From: Cephalotus follicularis
Lineage: Eukaryota > Streptophyta > Magnoliopsida > Oxalidales > Cephalotaceae
NCBI GenBank assembly: GCA_001972305.1
Contig: BDDD01000043.1
Location: forward strand, 607,717 to 671,716
Direction of reading: 5' to 3'
DNA: 64,000 bases
The position numbers and the translations under genes are program-made. The notes below the pieces were generated by a model that worked only from the letters and a program-made list of their open reading frames with translations, was not told where the DNA came from and did no database searches. The first letter of the stretch is position 1. Each line of letters begins with the position of its first letter. This document shows positions 55,367 to 64,000 of this stretch, piece after piece.

Positions 55367-56173
55367 GTAACGGGCTCGATGATCGTCGTCTCAACACTTA
55401 GCCACTCTGGCCTTGTGTTGGTCAGATGCAATGAACATTAGTGGGAGGTATGTGAGCAATTCTCAAGCCCATGATTACCGAATGCAAATTACATTTCCAT
55501 TCAATGGATTTTCTAGCTTATTAGTCTGTAAGACTTGTGTTATTTCAGTGCTGTCTACTATTTGAGTAATTATAGAGTATGTGATCTAAGTGATCTAGCA
55601 ACCTAATAGAGGGAATTTAGAGAGAAATATTAACAGATCATTCAATTTTATGTTATTACCATAATCCTTAGACTTTTGTAATTGTGGCTTCTCCCACTAT
55701 TCTAATCATATCCCACACCTCCATGTGAAATTCGGGAAGCCCCGCTTCCTAGTGGGGATCGGAATCTATCCAGCATACTATAGTCTCACATGTCAGGACA
55801 AACCATAATACCTAAACAAGTAGACGTAAACGTCAAATTGCATTAGGGTCCCGCCCTTGAAATGCAAGATCTGATACAAGTTCGGCCTACTGACCCATAT
55901 AATCCACAGTTGTGGCTGTGCCAATAATATGGTCACGGTATAAGTCCTAATCCACAGCCCTCAAAAAAGTAAACCCATTTTGATACCCACCCGGGAGCGT
56001 TTCAGAGTACAAAAAACATGGTTACTTCCTTCCAGTGCACCTCCCACTGAAGCTGAATAGTAATGGTCATGCGGGGGACCTATGCTATGGAAGTGCTATC
56101 CCCAATATGTCCACATCCTTCAATGAAGGTCATGGAAGGCCAACAACGGGACATCCTTATATCCCACCGCTTA
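55367..56173 (-). other. Leader / gag-start region of the old copia element, unresolved
   Basis: No open frame of note. A weak primer-site candidate (complement ttgtatcagatc, 55866-55877) would put the LTR edge near 55880 rather than 56174. Weak similarity of 56080-56173 to 51780-51869 supports a longer LTR. Undecided. Confidence 0.35.
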
Positions 56174-56861
56174 TGGCTAGTGCTGCGGAAGGCGGAAATC
56201 AAAGTCAAGTGGTCACCACACAATACATGCTAGCCGCTCAGGTGTAAGGAAACAATGTAGGTCACGTATGGCCTACTAATCACCCGTGGACTATACACTA
56301 ACGATAATATAGGAATCCTATTGACATAGATAATGACCATCCAAATAGGTTTCCTATGGTGGGTTGGTTCAATGTCATGCTATCCTGCATGCATCCCGTA
56401 TTAGCTTTAGGGTAAACCCAAATGACAATGAGAGAATCCATCCTCCACACATCCGAGAGGAAGCATAACACGGTAAGTCTTTCCGGTTCATCAATTGCCC
56501 TAAGAAAGTGAACCTATGACTTGGAACATTTTGTCAGACGGGAGTAAGGATCTCATTCTCACAACCTCCTAGGCACGAGATACAACCCCTCGAACGACAG
56601 GGCGCTATATGTGTATTCAGTTGATGTGTTAATCAAATCGATGCATTTCGATGGTTTGGGATGTCTACATATACCATGTGCCATTTTGACTGTAATATGC
56701 ACTTTAAAACATAATTGGAACTAAGAATGCAGATTTAAGAGTGCCATATATATATGCAGCCGTCTCTCGGCTTGCATGGACAACTCCTACCAAGCAGTGT
56801 ACCATACATATATATATGTATGCAGCCATCTCATTGCTTGCAGGGACACCCTAATCTAACA
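56174..56861 (-). repeat. 5' LTR of the old copia element (about 688 bp recognised)
   Basis: Partner of 51870-52565, ending cctaatctaaca. The microsatellite region here is the shorter catacatatatatatgta (56805-56821). Confidence 0.75.
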
Positions 56862-57444
56862 TCACATGTATACTCAAGTGCTTAGCAAGGCACTACAACC
56901 CATGTATATCATAAAGCAATAAATCCTTCCAAATGCATTTTAGGTAGAGAAATTCCTACCTAAACTCTTTGGAACTTCAACTGGTGAATCTATCATATAG
57001 AGGAGGAGAGACTCAAGTATTTAGCTTCTATAGAGGACCCCATGTTCTCATGATCAATTAGTCTCTAAGTTTACAAGATTTGGCCAAGGTTTGGCTAGAT
57101 AGAGAGAGAGAAAAAGTGGTGGCATGATGGCGGTAGTATAATTGACCTAGTCTTCTTATTAGGGTCAAAAGCTGTACCCTATACCTATATATATGATACT
57201 TTAGTTCAATATTTGAGAGAATAAAAAAGAAAAAGAGAAGGGACTCAAGAAGTGGGAACTAGGAGAAAGAAAAGAGAGAGTTTATAGTAGAAATTTGACA
57301 ATTGTCATTGAGATCCCTTGTTGAAATCTTTCGATTTGTAAATTTGTTGATTTTTGTGGTTTGCTATTGTTTATTGAAATTTGTTTCTATACCCGCATAT
57401 TGTTGGCAACGTCTTCATATTCTTGATGCGGTAAAGTAGGAAAA
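56862..57444. other. Anonymous non-coding DNA between elements
   Basis: No protein motif. 57190-57440 (gagaataaaaaagaaaaag, then tttgttgatttttgtggttt) looks like the promoter-distal part of an LTR, but no partner was found. Confidence 0.35.
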
Positions 57445-57619
57445 TGTAATAACCGTAATTTTAAATTTGATGTATATTGTACAAATAATGAATAAATTAT
57501 ACATTGAATTGAAATTTATATTTAATTGTCCATTGATTAAGCTAATGGTAGTTATTGAGGGGCTTAAAGACTAAATCGAATAAAAGGGGAAGTTAATTTA
57601 TAGAAAATCAAAGAAAAAA

Positions 57620-58990
57620 ATTATGGCGCCAAACCGTTGACGCCAATTGTGGAAGCATCGACGCTTTGGGCGGGTGCGAAACCGTCGACGCCGAGGTTAA
57701 ACCGTTGACGCTTTGAGCCCAGACAGGTGTCTGATACAAGTCGATTAAAACATAGCAGTGGCATAAATGCTTTGTAAATTGGGCAGGTGTCCTAAGAACG
57801 TGTCAAGCCACAGAAAATGTGTTACCAGCTATTTCTAAGGTGAGATTAGTGTCTTGAATGTTGTCTTCAACACCTGTAACCTGCAAACACAAAATAGAAA
57901 ACAAAAACAGTGAGATAGAGAGAGAAGAGAAAATGCCAGAAATTTGAGTAAGAAGAGTAGGAGGAATCACTGAGGGAATCCTCTACATCAGCTAATATTG
58001 TGAGTTGAGTTGAGGGTTAGAGACGTTGGAAGGAGAGGAATTCATCTACTGTTCTGAGTACCATGATGAGAATGGAGTCCAAAGTTGGAATTGAAGCTTA
58101 AATTGAGTTGGTAAGCCTCTAAATTGAGCTCAGCTGTTAAGGTTATAGTTAATCAATTTATATATATGTATTGATTTTTTTCTATATCTACTGTTAACAT
58201 GAAAATTGCATTGAATTCTGGGAATTAATTGAAGGTTGAATTGAGTTGAAGGAATATTGGGTGTAAAGAGAAGAATCAATTAATCTATTCTGGGATAGCG
58301 TCTCGAGGTAGGATTTATGACATGTTTATGAAGATATAACATGTATATTATGTTAAGATGGCTTATATGTGATTGTATGTTGGTTTAGACTGAATTGAAA
58401 TGTGAAATTGCATGCTCTGTTTACTCTAAATTGCATGAATGCTAGAAACCGCTGACGATTGGTAAGGAACCGTCGACGCTTAAGTAGAAATTGTCGACAC
58501 TTAAGGAGAAATTGTCGATGCTTTGAGTGAAAATTTTCGACACATAATCAAGAGAACCGACAACACTTAGGCTCTGTTTGGTAATGCTGTGTGTTTCGTA
58601 AAAGTGCTTTTTTAATGTACTTTTAGTAAAAGTGCTTTTGGAGTAAATATGTGTTTGGTAAAAATATTTTTGAAACTGCTGTAGACATTTTAAATGATTG
58701 AAATGGACATGAAATTATAAAAGCTATATAAACATGTGGTTGGTAAAAGCACTTTTCGAACTGACCTCACCAGACCAGTTTGAAAAGTGTTTTTGCTCAT
58801 TTTAAAAACAAAAGTACTTTTACTGAAACTTTACCAAACACTAATTTAACAAAAATTGAGTTTGAAAATTGTTTTGACAATTCAAAAGCATTACCAAACG
58901 GAGCATTAATATAAACTGTCAACGCTTTGGGATTAATTATCGACGCTTTGAGAGGGACCATTGACGCTTAAGACTAGACAGTTGATATTT
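57620..58990. repeat. CGTCGACGCTT box groups in the gypsy LTR
   Basis: About fourteen boxes of the form accgtcgacgct, with variants (ccgttgacgcc, attgtcgatgct, ctgtcaacgct), in three groups at 57620-57715, 58440-58560 and 58915-58990. The core CGTCGACG is a palindrome. The hAT-like insertion splits the second and third groups. Confidence 0.75.
58570..58906. mobile_element. hAT-like MITE
   Basis: About 336 bp with inverted ends: ggctctgtttggtaatgc at the left and, inward from the right, gctccgtttggtaatgc. The interior is AT-rich with aaaagtgctttt-like inverted words. I could not find a clean 8-bp duplication, so flanks have decayed. Confidence 0.7.
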
Positions 58991-59219
58991 TATCATGTTC
59001 CATGTTCAATTCTCATGAGATTACACTAGCGTCCATATGGGATGATTCCAACAATCAATTCTTGCTATGTGTAGTCAGATTACAAGAATTGAATAACTTA
59101 TGCATACTATTGTTTGATGCTTATAAATTGATATTGACTGTACTGTTTTGATCATGATTTCCTAAAGTTGTACTGTTATGCAAATTGCATACTACTTATT
59201 GTTATAGATATATATTATA

Positions 59220-59578
59220 GGGTTAAATCCAATTTTACCCCATGAACTTTACACGTTGTGTCTCGTTGATCCCCGAACTTTTTTTGTGTCAAAGTTACCC
59301 CCAAACTTTTCTCCGTTCATCACCGTTGTCTTCCGTCAAATTTTTCGTTCAAAATCATAGTTAAGTGACACGTGGCAAGCAATGGCGACGGCCACGTGTC
59401 ACTTAACGGTGATTTTTGCCTGCCACATGTCACTTAACTATGATTTTGGATGGAAAATTTGACGGAAGACAACGGTAATGAACGTAGAAGAGTTTGGGAG
59501 CAACTTTGACATGAAAAAAAGTTTGGGGGCAATGAGACACAACGTGTAAAGTTCAGGGGTCAAAAATGGACTTATCCT
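59220..59578. mobile_element. Foldback MITE with 9-bp target duplication (Mutator-like)
   Basis: 359 bp, almost entirely two inverted arms of ~170 bp. The left arm cccatgaactttacacgttg mirrors the right arm's caacgtgtaaagttcagggg; gtgacacgtggcaagc and cctgccacatgtcac flank the centre. The 9-bp duplication tatattata stands at 59211-59219 and 59579-59587. A 9-bp duplication with long inverted arms suggests the Mutator group. Confidence 0.75.
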
Positions 59579-60501
59579 TATATTATATCTACCAAAGTAT
59601 TTTCCATAAATACTACATTTCAATAATTCAAGAATTGAGTTAAATGTTTTCTACTGTAATGTTTTCTCTAAAGAGAACCCACTGTACTGTTATATACTGT
59701 TAATGTTTTCTCTACCAAATGAGACTACTGTTATATTACATTACATATGTAATAACTGTACTGTTTGTGATTGATAGTCTGATGGTCTAGTGATCAGAGT
59801 GTATCACTGACTATAGAGGTGGGCCTAGGTGCCGGGAGTTGACTAGAGCTTATACACTAAATTTATTTGCAATACATATCGTGACTGTTAGTTGCCCGCT
59901 AAGTGCCAACAATACTGTTTACCTTTTCTATCATCGTCGGAGTGTATGGTGATAGTCAAGGGTGCATCATTGGGGCTAGGAAGTAGCGACGTTTGACACC
60001 CATTGGTCTTCGGACAACTGTACTGTTTGTACCCTTTGTGATATTCCTGATGATTGACTGTTTGTAGCCACTTGGCATGGTTGCTTATATATATTGGCAT
60101 ATATATATCTTTTGAAAATATAAACTGTCATGCATGATTACATCTTTATATTCATTTTCATGTATATTTCCTACTTAGCCGTGTAGACAAAAGGCTAATA
60201 CCTACAATTTCAGATTGACGAAGGAAAGTTGAGACGAGCTGCTGAAACTTTATGGTAAAGGTTTTAATTTAAGGTTGTAATTGAAATAAGTTATGCCCCT
60301 ATTATATTTATATTCTCAATATGTAATATATAACTTTGTTTGTAATAAGCTTAAGCATGTAGTATGGGCTACATGTGTATGCTATGTTGTGCAATCCAGT
60401 ATTATTTTATGCTTCCGCAAAGTTTAAAAGTTCTCAATTATTGGTAATACTGGATCAATTGGTTTAATCATGTGTTAAAATAGAAAGGGGTGTGACAAGC
60501 G

Positions 60502-60513
60502 TGGTATCAGAGC
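60502..60513 (+). other. Primer-binding site, initiator tRNA-Met (+ gypsy element)
   Basis: tggtatcagagc four bases after the LTR end. Confidence 0.9.
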
Positions 60514-60609
60514 TTATATTAAAGTATAAGCTATTGTTGGGATACTATCCTCGGTAATTAAGTGAATTGTTTCCTTGTGATTAACATCACTTTCCTTATA
60601 GGAAACATA

Positions 60610-61700
60610 ATGGATCGTTGAAGAGAAAAATGTGGAAGGCCTAAAGCCGAAGAAGGAGGAAATGCCCCACAAGTGAATGAAGAAAGAAGTGATCTAGATC
60701 GCATGGCTGATCTTTTTCAACAACAGATGCAAGCCAATGCAGAGAATATGGCAGAGTTACAGCATATGTATGAAACTAATCAAGTATACCAGCAAGCTCC
60801 TGAAGTTTATCAAGCTGGTGGATTTGGAATAGATTTGGAGAGGTTCATGAGGCAAAATCCTTTGATGTTCAAAGGTGAATTAGAGGCCATTGTAGTGGAG
60901 CAATGGATGAAGAGTATGGAAAAGATATTTGCTGCACTGGAGTGCACTGATGAACAAAAGTTGAGCTTTGCAATTTACCGCTTACGGGGAGAAGCTACCC
61001 AGTGGTGGGAGATGCTGGATCTCGATAAGACTTCGGACATATTTCAGTTCGAGTTCTCTGAAACTTTTGTTCCACAGATGGAGTGTGATAGGAGGGAGAC
61101 AGAACTTCTGGAGTTACGTCAGGGAGATATGATGGTAGCTCAATACCAGACCAGATTCATTGAGCTGGCAAGACACACGCCCTATCTAATGGAGGGTGAA
61201 TCTAGGAAGATCGGAAGATTCTTGAAAGGCTTGAGGCCTGATATCAAATCTAAACTGGATGTACTAAAGCTAAATTCTTTTGTAGCTAATACTGAGAAAG
61301 CAAGAATTCTGGAGGCTGATGCCAATGAACGAAGGATGGAGAGATCTTGTGGTTCTCAGTCGAGGCCTGCTTCTTCACACTAGCAGGGAAGTAATAATCC
61401 CGTTGGGTCATCTAAGTCTGGCAGTAAGGGACAAAGAGGTTCTCGACGAAACACTTCTTGTTTAAGAACTCCTAATCGAGGAAGACAACAGAGTTCTGGG
61501 GGATGTAGTTTCTGTGGTTTTTGGAACCATCATGAAAGTGTATGTTGGAAGAGAATGGGAAAATGTATGAGATGTGTCTCACAAGAGCATCAACTAAAAG
61601 ATTGTCCGACAGTGAGAGCCCAACAGGGAAATACTGGAGCTAGTGGGAGTGGTGCGGCTATTCAACCGCCGGAAGGATACTGGGAAAGGAATCATGAAAG
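60610..61700 (+). pseudogene. Gag of the + strand gypsy element
   Basis: ATG 60610 is followed by a TGA at the fourth codon. An open stretch 60673-61383 (236 aa) has the capsid fold marks LERFMRQNPLMFKGELEAI, EQWMKSMEKIFAALECTDEQ and LRGEATQWWEMLD, then LRQGDMMVAQYQTRFIELAR. After a TAG (61381-61383) come two zinc knuckles, CSFCGFWNHHESVC and CMRCVSQEHQLKDC. This is close to an open gag apart from two stops. Confidence 0.88.
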
Positions 61701-62240
61701 GTAGAGTTTATACTTTATCTAAAGAAGACATACCAGAGTTTACATCTGTTGTGGGAGGTACCATTTTCGTATCTGGTATATTAGCTCGCGTATTAATTTA
61801 TCCGTGAGCGAGACACTCATTTATTGCATCATGTTTTACTGGTAACTTGCATTGTTTGACCTCTTGTTTGCCATATGTGTTGGAAGTAAATACTCCAACT
61901 GGCGTCTGCTTGTTGACTGACACAGTAATAAATAACTGTGAAATCATGATAGCTGGAGTATAGCTATTTGCTAATCTGATTGTATTACTGATCCGAGATT
62001 TCGATGTTATCTTGGGGATGGACTGACTTTATGTCCATTGGGCTTGTGTTGACTATTACTACAATGAGGTGACCTTTTATCATTTAGTTCAAACTGTGTT
62101 CAAATTCGTGGGAGAGAAGAATACTTCTGCTCCGATTATCTCTTTGGCTCGAGCAAATAAATATCTTGAGAAAGGGTGTGAAGGTTACTTGGATTATGTG
62201 GTGGACAAAACAAAAGGTACACCTAGTTTGGAATAGATTC
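61701..62240 (+). pseudogene. Protease region of the + strand gypsy element, active site lost
   Basis: The sequence around ARHSFIASCF (about 61807-61836) corresponds to the protease active-site loop, but the catalytic D-[ST]-G is gone and a stop sits there (about 61805). RDFDVILGMD (62000-62030), the protease C-terminal mark, is present, followed by another stop. Confidence 0.75.
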
Positions 62241-63000
62241 CTATTGTCGATGAATTTCCTGATATGTTTCCAACAGATCTTGTTTCATTGCCACCGAAGA
62301 GAGATATGGAGTTTAATATTGACTTAATACTAGGAACTACTCCTATTTCTAAAGCTCCATATAGAATGGCTCATGCTGAATTGAAGGAGTTAAAAGTTTG
62401 ATTGCAAGAATATCTCAATGAGGGATTTATCAGACCAAGTGTATCACCGTGGGGAGCACCGATATTGTTCATAAAGAAGAAGGATGGATCGATGAGATTA
62501 TGTATCGATTATCGGTTGTTGAATCAAGTGACTGTACAGAACAAGTATCCTCTTTCACATATTGAGGAGTTGTTCGATCAACTACAAGACTCAACTGTGT
62601 TCTCTAAGCTTGACTTGAGGACAGACTATCATCAGTTGAGGATTCGTAAGGGCGATGTTGAGAAGACTGCTTTTTGAACCAGATATGGCACTATTAGTTC
62701 CTGATATTATCGTTTGGTTTGACGAATGGCCCTACAACGTTCATGTGTTTAATGAACCGGGTATTTCAACCCTACATGGATCAGTTTGTTGTGATATTCT
62801 TAGACGACATTCTGATATATTCAAGGAGTATTGAGGATCATATGCAATATCTGAGGATTGTGTTGCAAACTTTTCGGAAGGAGCGCTTATTTGCTAAATT
62901 CAGTAAATGTGAATTTTGGCTAGACCGTGTGACTTTCCTTGGTCATATTGTATATAGTGAAGGGTTATCGGTGGATCCTTCAAAGATCGCGAGCATTGTG
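62241..63000 (+). pseudogene. Reverse transcriptase of the + strand gypsy element
   Basis: 62402-62677: [59 protein letters not shown] short damaged gap follows, then from 62719 [20 protein letters not shown] and the catalytic [14 protein letters not shown]. Stops at 62398-62400 and 62676-62678 separate the parts. Confidence 0.92.
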
Positions 63001-63600
63001 AATTGGCCACAACCGAGGAATGTTACTAAAGTTTGTAGCTTCTTGGGATTGGCTGGCTATTATCAGAGGTTTATTGAAGGATTTTCCAAGATTGCTATTC
63101 CGTTGACCCGTTTGACTCACAAGAAGTCATGTTTTGATTGGGACGACGCTTGTGAAGCAAGATTTCAGGAATTGAAGAGTCGGTTGATTTCGGCTCCTGT
63201 TTTGGCATTACCTGAAGGTAATGAAGACTTTACTATGTACGGTGATACTTCTGGGAAAGGCTTGGGATGTGTTCTCATGCAACGTGATCGAGTAATTGCT
63301 TATGCTTCGAGAAAGTTGAAACCGTATGAGGAGAACTATCTTGTACATGATCTTGAATTAGCTGTTATAGTGTTGCTTTACAGAAATGAAGACACTATTT
63401 TTATGGTGCTCAATTCGAGATATTCATCGGCCACAAAATTTTGAAGTACTTATTTTCTCAGAAGGAACTGAATATGAGACAGAGAAGGTGGGTTGAATTT
63501 TTCAATGACTATAACTGAAATATTCAGTACCACCCAGGAAAAACGAATGTTGTTGCTGATGGCCTGAGTCACAAAGCAATGATTGCTAGTGCGATGGTTT
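63001..63600 (+). pseudogene. RNase H of the + strand gypsy element
   Basis: Open with the RT to 63444: [60 protein letters not shown]. After a frame change near 63380 the continuation (YLFSQKELNMRQRRW, QYHPGKTNVVADGLSH) is in another frame with a stop between. Confidence 0.9.
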
Positions 63601-64000
63601 CGAAGTGGAAATTACTGGAGGATTTTCATAGATGAAATCCATTATGGTTTCCAGAGGTGTTAGTGTTGCGAATCTTAGAGCACAACCAGAACTTCTTGAT
63701 TGCATAAAAAATGCTCAGTTCAGTGACACCGAGTTATGGAATATATGTGAGGATTTAGAATCGGATCCTAACTTTGATTTCTCCATACATTGAGATGGTA
63801 TATTGAGGTTCTGAGGGACAATATGTGTTCCGGATGACGAGAGTCTAAGAGATGAGTTATTGCAACAATCTCATAAATCCCATTACAGTATTCATCCTGG
63901 AAGTTCTAAGATGTGGCATGATGTGAAAGGGAACTACTGGAGGAGCGGCATGAAGAGAGATATTGCCGAATTCGTAGCAAGGTGTTTGACTTGTCAGGGA
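63601..64000 (+). pseudogene. Integrase N-terminus of the + strand gypsy element, cut by window edge
   Basis: HHCC zinc-finger region: QQSHKSHYSIHPGSSKMWHD and RDIAEFVARCLTCQG (63960-64000). Upstream the linker SIHxDGILRF has two stops near 63792 and 63813. The catalytic core is beyond the window. Confidence 0.88.

Larger units (their letters stand above)
51870..56861 (-). mobile_element. Old Ty1/copia element on the minus strand, heavily decayed
   Basis: Related terminal blocks at 51870-52565 and 56174-56861 both end ctaatctaaca-like on +; on the minus strand they start TGTTAGATTA. Beside the left one is ctcacttggtcctcaag, the complement of a copia purine tract. Between them, on the minus strand from right to left: gag with zinc knuckle, integrase end, RT, RNase H. 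Every domain has stops and frame changes. Lineage not assigned. Confidence 0.75.
57445..60497 (+). repeat. 5' LTR of the + strand gypsy element (3053 bp)
   Basis: TGTAATAACCGTAATTTT to GGGGTGTGACA. It includes GTCGAC-type boxes (57620-57715, 58440-58560, 58915-58990), two MITE-like insertions and a splice-rich-looking A/G leader region near 57900. No partner LTR inside the window, so borders rest on the end motifs and the adjacent primer site. Confidence 0.8.
57445..64000 (+). mobile_element. Ty3/gypsy Tekay/Del-type element on +, degenerate, cut by window edge
   Basis: 3053-bp LTR (57445-60497), initiator-Met primer site, gag with two zinc knuckles, decayed protease, RT, RNase H and integrase start. 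RT and RNase H motifs are of the chromovirus type. Many stops and frame changes. The 3' LTR and any chromodomain lie right of the window. Unlike the Tekay element at 22690 it lies on +, and its LTR sequence is unrelated. Confidence 0.85.

Noticed and set aside
59438..59623. 61-codon minus-strand open frame
   Set aside because: Formed by one arm of the foldback MITE.
1..64000. Host protein-coding genes
   Set aside because: All recognisable coding sequence belongs to retrotransposons; remaining open frames lack motifs. A short, intron-rich host gene could still escape reading by eye.

Overview
The window is a dense pile of nested plant LTR retrotransposons with no host gene that I can recognise. 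The organism is a flowering plant, probably with a large, repeat-rich genome, and this stretch is heterochromatin-like. The evidence is a Ty3/gypsy Tat element with a second RNase H, several Ty3/gypsy Tekay/Del-type chromovirus elements, and Ty1/copia Sireviruses with an envelope-like third gene. There are also three MITE-like insertions. Almost every coding region is broken by stops, frameshifts or deletions. The evidence is protein motifs, LTR pairs, tRNA-primer sites and target-site duplications read by eye; no database search was run.

Layout. 1-2261: end of a minus-strand gypsy LTR that splits the 5' LTR of the next element. 2262-12735: a Tat-lineage element on + (gag, protease, RT, RNase H, second RNase H, integrase), then an antisense gene with a probable 68-nt intron, then the 3' LTR. 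12944-15809: gypsy-type LTR remnant with an hAT MITE inserted (8-bp duplication). 15810-20756: anonymous non-coding repeat DNA holding a complete non-autonomous minus-strand gypsy element (17021-19725, duplication CTATA). 20757-39279: Sirevirus copy 1, whose gag is cut by a minus-strand Tekay-type element (22690-32733) that is the relic of a two-unit tandem sharing one LTR. 39280-51165: Sirevirus copy 2, starting inside the 3' LTR of copy 1 and itself carrying a gutted third Sirevirus (47099-49727). 51166-57444: anonymous repeat DNA and an old minus-strand copia relic (about 51870-56861). 57445 to the right edge: a degenerate Tekay/Del-type element on + with two MITEs in its 3-kb LTR.

How the parts relate. 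The three Sirevirus units share 1.2-1.4 kb LTR architecture, the initiator-Met primer site, a gag with zinc knuckle, and copia-order pol (protease, integrase, RT, RNase H). Each also has an envelope-like gene behind its own leader, a cluster of polypurine tracts, and LTR arrays of a symmetric box, CAGTCGACTG or CAGCCGACTG. The same box cluster sits directly in front of the envelope-like gene. This agrees with the published picture of Sireviruses as I remember it (repeated symmetric LTR boxes, extra boxes before env, multiple polypurine tracts), except that the core here is GTCGAC/GCCGAC.

The most unusual observation is that GTCGAC-cored palindrome arrays also occur in three unrelated Ty3/gypsy-type LTRs of the window (Tekay at 24279 and 31450, the remnant at 14940, the element at 57445). 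A fourth LTR (440-1560) carries arrays of other palindromes, GCATGC and GAGCTC. This suggests convergent acquisition or exchange of palindromic regulatory boxes among LTR families.
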